DNA from: DASZIT01 sp963709665
GTDB taxonomy: Bacteria; Actinomycetota; Acidimicrobiia; Acidimicrobiales; RAAP-2
Assembly: GCA_963709665.1 (NCBI GenBank)
Contig: CAVPWU010000011.1
Coordinates: forward strand, 248,001-312,000
Direction: 5' to 3'
DNA: 64,000 nucleotides
Part shown: piece by piece, positions 32,608 through 39,525 of the stretch
Position numbering within the stretch: the first letter of the stretch is position 1
Layout of the letters: the number at the start of each line of letters is the position of its first letter
Program-made: the position numbers and the translations under genes
Notes under the pieces: generated by a model
Seen by the model: the letters and a program-made list of their open reading frames with translations, nothing else
Told to the model about the DNA's origin: nothing
Database searches by the model: none

Positions 32608-32766
32608 CTAGCGGGGAACGATCACCTGGACATCGGACCCACGTGCCGACTCGAACTCCCGGCGGGTCATGGCGATGTCGTCGAGGACGTACGGGCTGAG
32701 GGTGGCACGGGCCGACGTCCTGGTGACTCCGGTCTGCTGCGGGTGGTGGCGGGTGGAGCGCTGCAC
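32608..32766 (-). CDS. Small hypothetical protein, 52 aa
   Basis: A 52-residue basic protein ending DVQVIVPR. AGGAGG six nt before the GTG at 32766 gives a strong ribosome-binding site, and longer versions run through the predicted promoter. It is the first gene after the DosR-like box at 32810-32852 and is followed 29 bp later by the Usp gene. The family is unknown. It may be a leader gene for the operon. Confidence 0.6.
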   Translation of the reverse strand: MQRSTRHHPQQTGVTRTSARATLSPYVLDDIAMTRREFESARGSDVQVIVPR

Positions 32767-32809
32767 GGCATCCTCCTGGTTCCGGCGCCCGGTGCGCCTC
32801 TCGCCACCC

Positions 32810-32852
32810 ATTCCAATCCCGGAGGGCCGATGAGGGTAGGGCCGAAAGTCAC
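32810..32852 (-). promoter_or_regulatory. DosR-like box and -10 upstream of Usp/ABC operon
   Basis: On the minus strand GTGACTTTCGGCCC (32852-32839) is followed by TGGAAT (32815-32810) at the conserved distance. Transcription would start near 32803, about 37 nt before the 52-residue gene. Confidence 0.72.
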
Positions 32853-32952
32853 GTGCGTGCGACCGCCACCACGGTGGTGCCGAGGTCCCCTCTCCCGGCC
32901 CGGCTCCGAAGGTGCCGCCCGCCGCCGGCCGCCCGGCAGGCAACCGCCGGCT

Positions 32953-33627
32953 TCAGGTGCCGGTGGCGTCGCCCCGCTGCTCGTGGGCGGCCCGCTCGGC
33001 CACCCGGGTGGCGTAGCTGGCCGCCTGGGTCCGCCGCTCCATCCCCAGTTTGGCCAGGAGGTTCGACACGTAGTTCTTCACGGTCTTCTCGGCCAGGAAC
33101 ATGGTGTTGGCGATCTGGCGGTTGGTCTGACCCTCGGCCACCAGGTCGAGGATCCGGCGCTCCTGGGGGGTGAGTGCGGCCAGGAGCGGGTCCTTCTCGG
33201 CCCCGGTGCGCGCCTGCTCGACGACGCGCTCGACCATGGCGGGGTCGAGCAGCGACTCCCCCCCGGCCACCCGGCGCACGTCGTCGACCAGGCTGCTTCC
33301 CCCCACCTGCTTCAGGATGTAGCCGGAGGCACCGGCCATGACGGCGGCGAACAGCGCCTCGTCATCGGCGTAGGAGGTGAGCATGAGACAGGCGATCTCC
33401 GGCTGATCCGATCGGATCTCACGGCACACGTCGATCCCGCTACCGTCAGGGAGGCGGACGTCCAGAATGGCCACGTGGGGACGGGTCGGGGGGATCCGGT
33501 CCAGGGCCTCGGCGACGGTCGAGGCCTCGCCCACCACCTCCAGGTCGTCCTGGGACTCGAGGAGGGAGCGGAGGCCGGTGCGGACGATCTCGTGGTCATC
33601 GAGAAGGAAGATCCGGATGATTTCCAC
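32953..33627 (-). CDS. devR: DevR/DosR-like NarL-family response regulator
   Basis: A 224-residue response regulator. The receiver domain has the acidic pocket DDHE, phospho-acceptor Asp56 (AILDVRLPDG), Thr84 and Lys106 (YILKQ). The C-terminal LuxR-type DNA-binding domain (about 150-210) reads EGQTNRQIANTMFLAEKTVK, then NYVSNLLAKLGMERRTQAA, nearly the same as the recognition region of mycobacterial DosR, including the Lys and Asn that touch the GGGAC half-site. The start is the GTG at 33627 with GAGGAG upstream. It is divergent from the kinase gene. I infer that it binds the boxes listed here. Confidence 0.93.
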   Translation of the reverse strand: MEIIRIFLLDDHEIVRTGLRSLLESQDDLEVVGEASTVAEALDRIPPTRPHVAILDVRLPDGSGIDVCREIRSDQPEIACLMLTSYADDEALFAAVMAGASGYILKQVGGSSLVDDVRRVAGGESLLDPAMVERVVEQARTGAEKDPLLAALTPQERRILDLVAEGQTNRQIANTMFLAEKTVKNYVSNLLAKLGMERRTQAASYATRVAERAAHEQRGDATGT

Positions 33628-33746
33628 GCCACTCCTCGGTCACCGGCCGACTTCTACTATTTCCCTCGTTGGGACCCCGGAAAGAGGAGTAGCGTACAGG
33701 GGACCGGCTGTCCAGAATGCTAGTCGTTCCGGTCGCTGGAGGTGTT

Positions 33747-34880
33747 GTGCCCTATCACTCCCTCGAAGACCCCGCCAAGCTGCGCCGAGTGCTCGAGGCG
33801 ACCCTGCTGCTCGAGGCCGACCTCGACCTCCCCACCCTGCTCCGGCACATCGTCGAGGAGGCCCGGTCGATGACCAACGCCCGCTACGGGGCGCTGGGGG
33901 TCCTCGACGAGGACGGCACGGCGCTGGCGGAGTTCGTGACGGTGGGGATGGGGCCCGAGGAGGAGACCCGGATCGGGGACCGGCCGACCGGGCGGGGCGT
34001 GCTGGGCGAACTCATCACCGACCCCCGCCCGATGCGGGCGGCCCGGTTGGAGGCCCACCCGTCGAGCTTCGGATTCCCTCCCCACCACCCGCCGATGACC
34101 TCGTTCCTCGGGGTGCCCATCAAGGTGCGGGACGAGGTCTACGGCAACCTCTACCTCACCGACAAGATCGGCTGGTCGGAGTTCACCAGCGACGACGAGG
34201 CGCTGATCGGGGCCCTGGCCGTGGCGGCCGGCATCGCCATCGACAACGCCCGGCTGCACGCCCGGGTGCAGGTGGCGGCCGTCTACGAGGAGCGGGACCG
34301 CCTGGCCCGTGACCTCCACGACACGGTGATCCAGCGACTGTTCGCCATCGGGCTGTCCCTCCAGGGGCTGGTGGCCTCTCCCACCGCCGAGCGCAGCTCC
34401 GAACGCCTGACCAAGGCCATCTCGGACGTGGACGACACCATCCGACAGGTCCGGACCAGCATCTTCGAACTCGGATCGGACGGATCGAGGCTGGGAACCC
34501 GGGACCAGGTCCTCTCGCTCCTGCAGGAGCTCCGGCCGGTGGTGGGATTCGACATCCGGGCATCCTTCGACGGCCCGATCGACACCGCCGTCACCGACGC
34601 CGTCCGCGATCACCTGCTGGCCGTCATCCGGGAGGCGGTGACCAACATCGGTCGTCACGCCGAGGCCACCGCCGCCACCGTGACCCTCTCCGCCTCGGCC
34701 GGACGCTGCCGGTTGCAGGTCCGGGACGACGGCTGCGGCCTCCCGGCCGCCGAACGGGGGACCGGACTCGGACTGGGCAACCTCCGTCGCCGGGCGGAGA
34801 AGCTCGGCGGTGAGCTGACCATCGGGCACCCCGACGCCGGGGGGACGGAGCTGATCTGGGACGTGCCCCTCACCCGGTAG
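33747..34880 (+). CDS. devS: DevS-like GAF sensor histidine kinase
   Basis: A 377-residue kinase. One GAF domain (about residues 20-170) contains FPPHHPPMTSFLGVP, the region that carries the proximal heme His in DosS. The His113-His114 pair is therefore a candidate, but heme binding is not proven. HisKA_3 phospho-acceptor His191 sits in ARDLHDTVIQRLF. The ATPase domain has the N-box VTNIGRHAEAT, G1 DDGCGLP and G2 GTGLGLGNL. Mycobacterial DosS/DosT have two GAF domains, and here only one is present. GGAGG before the GTG at 33747 sets the start. It probably phosphorylates the adjacent DevR. Confidence 0.9.
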   Translation: MPYHSLEDPAKLRRVLEATLLLEADLDLPTLLRHIVEEARSMTNARYGALGVLDEDGTALAEFVTVGMGPEEETRIGDRPTGRGVLGELITDPRPMRAARLEAHPSSFGFPPHHPPMTSFLGVPIKVRDEVYGNLYLTDKIGWSEFTSDDEALIGALAVAAGIAIDNARLHARVQVAAVYEERDRLARDLHDTVIQRLFAIGLSLQGLVASPTAERSSERLTKAISDVDDTIRQVRTSIFELGSDGSRLGTRDQVLSLLQELRPVVGFDIRASFDGPIDTAVTDAVRDHLLAVIREAVTNIGRHAEATAATVTLSASAGRCRLQVRDDGCGLPAAERGTGLGLGNLRRRAEKLGGELTIGHPDAGGTELIWDVPLTR

Positions 34881-34919
34881 GTGGCCCGGAGCCGGGGCGC
34901 CGCCCGGACCGCGGGCGCC

Positions 34920-34933
34920 GGGGCTTCGGGCCC
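34920..34933 (+). promoter_or_regulatory. Second DosR-like box, 22 bp upstream of the Usp box
   Basis: GGGGCTTCGGGCCC (34920-34933) is a diverged box whose centre lies 22 bp before the centre of the box at 34942-34955, two helical turns away. Tandem boxes at about this spacing are known for cooperative DosR binding. Confidence 0.5.
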
Positions 34934-34941
34934 TCGTCGAA

Positions 34942-34984
34942 GGGACTTTCGCCCCTGGTGACGGCGGTGGGGCTTCCTTACCGT
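34942..34984 (+). promoter_or_regulatory. DosR-like box and -10 upstream of second Usp
   Basis: GGGACTTTCGCCCC (34942-34955) with TACCGT (34979-34984) at the conserved spacing. Transcription would start near 34991, leaving a 160-nt leader before the Usp gene at 35151. Confidence 0.72.
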
Positions 34985-35150
34985 GCACAGAGGACACGCT
35001 CCTGGGGGCCGCCCGGGGCAGGGAGCCTCGATGTCACTCACCACGGATGGTCCGGCGCCCGAGAAGGCACCGGTCCCGCTGACGTAACGCCACCTGCCGA
35101 CGGGCTTCACCACGCCACACCCAACGCCAGCCGAACGAGAGGACAGCACC

Positions 35151-36101
35151 ATGGCCACACCGACACCTGCAGATGCCGCCGCCGCCACCGGCGGCCGGAT
35201 CGTGGTGGGCTTCGACGACTCCGACGGATCCAACCACGCCCTGCGCTGGGCGGCCGTCGAGGCCGGCCGGCGGGGCCTGGCCCTGCGAACCGTCACCGCC
35301 CTGGGCCCCGACTACGCCTTCCTCGACAAGGGGGAGTTCGAGACCTACGCCGCCGAGGCCGAGAAGCAGGTGGTCGACGCGGTGCACGCGGTCGCCCCGG
35401 ACCTTCTCGTCGAGCACCGGGTCGTGCAGGACATGCCGGCGGCGGCGCTCCGGGCGGAGAGCGAGACGGCCGATCTCCTGGTGGTGGGATCGCGGGGTCG
35501 CGGGGGGTTCGTCGGGCTGTTGCTGGGTTCGGTCAGTCGGCAGTGCGTCCATCGCTCCCGATGTCCGGTCGTGGTGGTGCGCCCGGCGGTGCCCCACCCG
35601 CAACCGACCGCCACCGGCTCCGCCGGTCGATTGGCCGAACTCGAGGTTCCGGGGACAGGCTCCCGCCGGATCGTGGTGGGAGTCGACGGATCACCCTCCT
35701 CCGATGCCGCGCTGCGCTGGGCGGCGGACGAGGCCGAGCTCACCGGTGCCACCCTTGAGCCACTCCACAGCTGGGAGTGGTTGACGAGCGCCGGCTGGGC
35801 CATCCTCCCCGCCGACTTCGATCCGCGACATGACGCCCAGACGGTGCTCGACGATGCCATCCGGCCGGTCCGGGCCCTCCACCCCGACCTCGAGATGACC
35901 GCCCTGGTGGCCGAAGGGCAGGCCGCCGAGCTGCTGACCCGGACGTCCGAGGGTGCCGACCTGCTGGTGCTCGGCTCCCGGGGGCACGGCGAGGTGTCCG
36001 GCATGGTGCTGGGCTCGGTCTCCGACTACTGCGCCACCCATGCGCACTCGGCGGTGCTCATCATGCGCGGCAAGGGGTCCGGCGACACGGAGGGGACCTA
36101 G
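35151..36101 (+). CDS. Tandem universal stress protein
   Basis: A 316-residue two-domain UspA protein. The ATP motifs are GSRGRGGFVGLLLGSVSRQC in the first domain and GSRGHGEVSGMVLGSVSDYC in the second, each at the end of a LLVVGSRG/LLVLGSRG strand. It is a paralogue of the protein at 31601-32578 but clearly diverged. It lies behind tandem DosR-like boxes and is followed without gap by the dehydrogenase gene, so the two are co-expressed. Confidence 0.93.
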   Translation: MATPTPADAAAATGGRIVVGFDDSDGSNHALRWAAVEAGRRGLALRTVTALGPDYAFLDKGEFETYAAEAEKQVVDAVHAVAPDLLVEHRVVQDMPAAALRAESETADLLVVGSRGRGGFVGLLLGSVSRQCVHRSRCPVVVVRPAVPHPQPTATGSAGRLAELEVPGTGSRRIVVGVDGSPSSDAALRWAADEAELTGATLEPLHSWEWLTSAGWAILPADFDPRHDAQTVLDDAIRPVRALHPDLEMTALVAEGQAAELLTRTSEGADLLVLGSRGHGEVSGMVLGSVSDYCATHAHSAVLIMRGKGSGDTEGT

Positions 36102-37124
36102 ATGCCTCCGGGATCGATGCGGGCCTGGGTGGTGGATACTCCCGGGCCTGTCGATTCGAGGCCCCTCCGGAGGGTCGAACGGCCCCTACCGGTGCCGGGA
36201 CCGGGGCAGGTCCGGGTCCGGGTCCGGGCCTGCGGCGTGTGCCGCACCGACCTCCACCTGGCCGAGGGCGACCTGGCCCCCAGGCACCCCTCGGTGGTGC
36301 CCGGGCACGAGGTGGTCGGGGTGGTCGACGAGCTCGGGCCCGACAGCGCCCGCTTCCGTGCGGGCGACCGGGTGGGTGTCCCCTGGCTCGGACAGACCTG
36401 CGGGGTCTGCCGGTTCTGTGCGGACGGCCGGGAGAACCTGTGCCTCGAGCCGCGCTTCACCGGTTGGGACGTCGACGGCGGCTACGCCGACTTCGTGGTG
36501 GTGGAGGAGGGCTTCGCCTACGTCATCCCCGACGTCTTCAGCGATCTCGATGCGGCCCCCCTGCTGTGTGCCGGGATCATCGGCTACCGGGCCCTCCGGC
36601 GCTCCCAGCTCCCGGCCGGGGGGCGACTGGGCATCTACGGATTCGGCGGATCGGCACACCTGACCGCCCAGATCGCCATGGCGGAAGGGGCCCGGGTGCA
36701 CGTGATGACCCGTGCCCCCGAAGCCCGAGAGCTGGCGCTGGAGCTCGGGGCCGCCAGCGCCGGGGACGCCGACCAGCCACCCCCGGAGCCACTCGACGCC
36801 GCCATCCTCTTCGCCCCGGTGGGCACGCTGGTGCCGCCCGCCCTGGCGGCACTGGATCGCGGCGGGGTGCTGGCCATCGCCGGGATCCACCTGAGCGACA
36901 TCCCCACCCTGGACTACCAGCGGCACCTCTTCGAGGAGCGCTCGCTCTGCAGCGTGACCGCCAACACCCGGGTGGACGGCGAGGAGTTCCTGCGGGCCGC
37001 CGCCCGGGTCCCGGTGCGGGTGTCGGCGGTGCCGTACGAGTTCGAGGAGGCCGACCGGGCGCTGTCCGACCTGGCCCATGACCGGGTGAACGGAGCCGCC
37101 GTGCTGGTCAGCCCGACGAACTAG
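36102..37124 (+). CDS. Zinc-binding alcohol dehydrogenase family protein
   Basis: A 340-residue medium-chain dehydrogenase. The catalytic zinc region is CGVCRTDLHLAEGDL and PGHEVVGVVDELG, the structural zinc cysteines are CGVCRFCADGRENLC, and the dinucleotide motif is GFGGSAHLTAQIA. It resembles the AdhA branch found in mycobacteria and differs from the dehydrogenase at 23572 in its cofactor loop. The ATG follows the Usp stop directly. The substrate is unknown; a role in aldehyde or alcohol redox balance during hypoxia is inferred. Confidence 0.9.
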   Translation: MPPGSMRAWVVDTPGPVDSRPLRRVERPLPVPGPGQVRVRVRACGVCRTDLHLAEGDLAPRHPSVVPGHEVVGVVDELGPDSARFRAGDRVGVPWLGQTCGVCRFCADGRENLCLEPRFTGWDVDGGYADFVVVEEGFAYVIPDVFSDLDAAPLLCAGIIGYRALRRSQLPAGGRLGIYGFGGSAHLTAQIAMAEGARVHVMTRAPEARELALELGAASAGDADQPPPEPLDAAILFAPVGTLVPPALAALDRGGVLAIAGIHLSDIPTLDYQRHLFEERSLCSVTANTRVDGEEFLRAAARVPVRVSAVPYEFEEADRALSDLAHDRVNGAAVLVSPTN

Positions 37125-37166
37125 GGTCTTTCGGCCCTGCTGGCCGGCCGGGGCGGCGGTCAGGAT
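37124..37166 (+). promoter_or_regulatory. DosR-like box and -10 upstream of PNPOx gene
   Basis: GGGTCTTTCGGCCC (37124-37137) starts immediately after the dehydrogenase stop codon, with CAGGAT (37161-37166) at the conserved spacing. The predicted start near 37173 makes the PNPOx mRNA leaderless from the GTG at 37174. Confidence 0.7.
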
Positions 37167-37173
37167 GGGTCGG

Positions 37174-37620
37174 GTGGCACATCCAGGTGATCCGAACAAG
37201 ACGTCCCTGTCCCGGGACGAGTGTCTCTCCCGACTGACGTCCGTCCCGGTGGGTCGGATCAGCGTGAGCATCGACGCCCTGCCGGTGATCCTCCCGATCC
37301 ACTTCGCCGTGGGCGACGACTCGGTGCTCATCCAGACCGTCCGCGACACCAAGCTCGACCTGGCGGCGGCCCACTCGGTGGTGGCCTTCCAGGCCGACGC
37401 GCCGGAGCCGGAAGGGGGCTGGTGGAGCGTGCTGCTGCAGGGCATCGCCAACCCGGTGGGGGATGACGAGCTCCGAAAGTGGGCGGGGTCCCTGACACCC
37501 TGGCCGGGGTCCGATGCCCGATCCCCGACCCGGATGCTGCGCATCGGTACGGGCGCCATGCGGGGATGGTCCTTCGGAGCCATCGACATGAGGCTCCAGT
37601 CAGGACAGGGCTCCACCTGA
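37174..37620 (+). CDS. Pyridoxamine 5'-phosphate oxidase-like flavoprotein
   Basis: A split-barrel flavin- or F420-binding protein of about 148 residues: LSRDECLSRLTSVPVGRISVS, ALPVILPIHFAVGDDSVLIQT and VVAFQADAPEPEGGWWSVLLQG. Proteins of this type are members of the mycobacterial DosR regulon and may reduce or protect flavin-like cofactors. An ATG at 37165 is in frame but overlaps the predicted -10 hexamer, so I take the GTG at 37174 as a leaderless start. No partner gene follows in the same transcription unit before the next box. Confidence 0.85.
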   Translation: MAHPGDPNKTSLSRDECLSRLTSVPVGRISVSIDALPVILPIHFAVGDDSVLIQTVRDTKLDLAAAHSVVAFQADAPEPEGGWWSVLLQGIANPVGDDELRKWAGSLTPWPGSDARSPTRMLRIGTGAMRGWSFGAIDMRLQSGQGST

Positions 37621-37954
37621 GTGGACCCTGGGGCCTCCGGTGATCGGTCGCCCTGCGGCAGGCTCCGGAAGGCCCCGCCATCCTCACCCGGGTCACGACA
37701 CCGGCGCGCCCATCGGGCCCCCCCCCGGCAACGCGCGCGCCCTCCTACGCGCCTCCCTGTCGGCGCCTCTCCCCTACGCGCGCCTTCCCACGCGCCCCTG
37801 CATCCTCGCCGTCGGGTCGGCGATCGGGTGCGGTGACGTCCTTCGGACGGCCCGGAAGGTTGGGACCTTAGGCCCTGCCCGTCCGGAATCGTGAAGCGCA
37901 GGATGAAGGAAAGCGTCTGCCACGGTGGCAGCGCCCTACCAAAGGGAGTCGGGC
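37621..37954 (+). other. Intergenic region with CGCGC-rich tract and DosR-like promoter
   Basis: No gene was found. Positions 37720-37800 are a run of C-tracts broken by repeated CGCGCGCC/TACGCGCC words, of unknown purpose. A DosR-like promoter module follows at 37862-37904. A partial box-like palindrome (37837-37849) lies 26 bp upstream of it. Confidence 0.5.
37862..37904 (+). promoter_or_regulatory. DosR-like box and -10 upstream of membrane protein
   Basis: GGGACCTTAGGCCC (37862-37875), the best match to the mycobacterial consensus in the window, with CAGGAT (37899-37904) at the conserved distance. Transcription would start near 37911, 44 nt before the ATG. Confidence 0.78.
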
Positions 37955-38575
37955 ATGAACCGCAAACTTTTCGACGTGCTGGCCAGCCTCATCGGCGTGG
38001 CCATGGTGGTCGTCCTGCTCGTCGCAGGCGGACTGCTCATGTGGGGCTACAGCTTCGCCAACTCGAGCGTGCACAGCCAGCTGGCCCAACAGCAGATCAC
38101 CTTTCCCACCAAGGCGGAGTTCGCACAGGCCAAGGTGGGTGGCGAGATCGAGCCGGTGATGATCCCCTACCTCGAGAAGTACGCCGGTCAGCAGCTGACC
38201 ACCGGCCAGCAGGCTGAGGCGTACGCCGACCACTTCATCGCCTACCACCTCCAGGAGATCGGTGGCGGCCAGACCTACGCCCAGCTCTCCTCCGCCGCCC
38301 TGGCCCTGCCCAAGGGCTCCCCCGCCTACACGGCGGCCGAGGCCAAGGCACAGACGGTGTTCCAGGGGACCACCCTGCGGGGCCTGCTCCTGGAGGCCTA
38401 TGCCTTCTGGATGATCGGGCAGATCGCCCTGATCGCCGGGATCGCCGCCTTCGTCCTCGCCGGGCTGATGGCCCTGCTGGTCGGCATCGGGTTCTGGCAC
38501 GCCCGGAAGACCGAGGAGACCGACGAGCTGCTGGTGCACGGCACCACCGTCGACAAGGTGCTGGTGGACGCCTGA
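37955..38575 (+). CDS. Hypothetical membrane protein of the dormancy block
   Basis: A 206-residue protein with one N-terminal membrane helix (about residues 10-32), a 110-residue Gln/Ala-rich extracytoplasmic domain (QQQITFPTKAEFAQAK, YLEKYAGQQLTTGQQAEAYADH) and a helical hairpin near residues 150-185, followed by a short acidic tail. AAGGGAG six nt before the ATG at 37955 fixes the start. I do not recognise the family. Its strong DosR-like promoter makes it a likely regulon member. Confidence 0.75.
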   Translation: MNRKLFDVLASLIGVAMVVVLLVAGGLLMWGYSFANSSVHSQLAQQQITFPTKAEFAQAKVGGEIEPVMIPYLEKYAGQQLTTGQQAEAYADHFIAYHLQEIGGGQTYAQLSSAALALPKGSPAYTAAEAKAQTVFQGTTLRGLLLEAYAFWMIGQIALIAGIAAFVLAGLMALLVGIGFWHARKTEETDELLVHGTTVDKVLVDA

Positions 38576-38602
38576 GCCCACCGACTCCGGACCACGGAGC
38601 AA

Positions 38603-38642
38603 CGACGGATGCCCGGCCCCACCGTGGGTCGGGCATCCGTCG
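38603..38642. terminator. Strong hairpin after the membrane-protein gene
   Basis: CGACGGATGCCCG (38603-38615) is perfectly complementary to 38630-38642, a 13-bp stem with a 14-nt loop, 27 bp after the stop codon. No T-run follows, as is common in actinobacteria. Confidence 0.7.
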
Positions 38643-38741
38643 CGCCCGACCGGCCGGCCCGAGCCACCGGCTTGAGCGATCGGCTCGAGCGACGGCCCGG
38701 GACGGTGACGCCGGTGGGCCGTCAGGGTCGGATCGGAACCG

Positions 38742-39449
38742 TCACGACCGCCCCGGCTCGTCATCGCCCATGTTCAGCGCATTCATGAAGATGGCGGTGA
38801 GGTGCTCCACGCCCTGCTCGAACGTGCAGTCCAACTGTCCCTCGGTCAACCACATCTCCGGGAAGCGACTGGTCATGGACCCCAGCACGGCGGCGGTGAT
38901 CGTCGGGTCGAGTCGGCGGTCGACGAGGCCGCGCTGCTGGAGCCGGCCGATGGAGTCGGCCACCCGCTGGCGCTCCCGGGCCCCCCGCTCCGCCCGTGCC
39001 TGGCCCAGCATCGGATCGTGCCGTGAGACCTGTTCGATCACGCCCATGATCCGGGCCTCCTGGCGGTAGCGCTCGAGGTAGAGGCGGATGGCCTCGCGGA
39101 TCCGGTCCCGGGGAGCTGCCGTCGACGACCGGTCGAGGATCACCGCCCCGAGCGGCGCACCCAGCTCCTCGTCGACCCGGAGGGCCACCTCCCGGAAGAT
39201 CTCCTGCTTGGAGGTGAAGTACCCGTAGAAGGTCCCCTGGGCCACCTGCGCCCGGGCGGTGATGTCCGAGATCCGGGCGTCGAGCAGCCCGTCCTCCTCG
39301 AACACCTCCTTGGCCGCCGCCAGGATGCGGGCGCGGGTGAGCGCCCCCTTTCTGGTCAGCGGGCGCGGGGCGCTGAACGCCCCGTCTCCGTCCGGGGCCG
39401 CCGTGAGCCCGCCTCCGGCCGCCTCGAGTGGGGGCGTGCCGGCGGTCAT
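38742..39449 (-). CDS. TetR-family transcriptional regulator
   Basis: A 235-residue TetR repressor. After a 30-residue variable N-terminus, the DNA-binding domain reads ARILAAAKEVFEEDGLLDAR then ISDITARAQVAQGTFYGYFTSKQEIF, with the recognition helix VAQGTFYGYF. The ligand domain is unremarkable. The ATG at 39449 is the first start that does not run into the preceding gene. It is 76 bp downstream of the amidohydrolase on the same strand and may control that gene through the palindrome in its promoter. Confidence 0.88.
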   Translation of the reverse strand: MTAGTPPLEAAGGGLTAAPDGDGAFSAPRPLTRKGALTRARILAAAKEVFEEDGLLDARISDITARAQVAQGTFYGYFTSKQEIFREVALRVDEELGAPLGAVILDRSSTAAPRDRIREAIRLYLERYRQEARIMGVIEQVSRHDPMLGQARAERGARERQRVADSIGRLQQRGLVDRRLDPTITAAVLGSMTSRFPEMWLTEGQLDCTFEQGVEHLTAIFMNALNMGDDEPGRS

Positions 39450-39525
39450 GGTTCGGTGAGGATGGCCGTCGGGGACGTCTCCGGCCCGGCCCACCGGTGG
39501 GTGGGCCGGGGAGATCGGAGTCCGC

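Noticed and set aside
33697..33715. Possible DosR box GGGACCGGCTGTCC between devR and devS
   Set aside because: Only one half-site is good, and no -10-like hexamer lies at the distance kept by the other eight modules (TGGAGG is found there, which is the devS ribosome site).
37834..37853. Palindromic GACGTCCTTCGGACG upstream of the box at 37862
   Set aside because: It resembles a box but is 26 bp, not 22 bp, from the next centre and lacks the GGCCC half; kept only as a remark in the intergenic entry.
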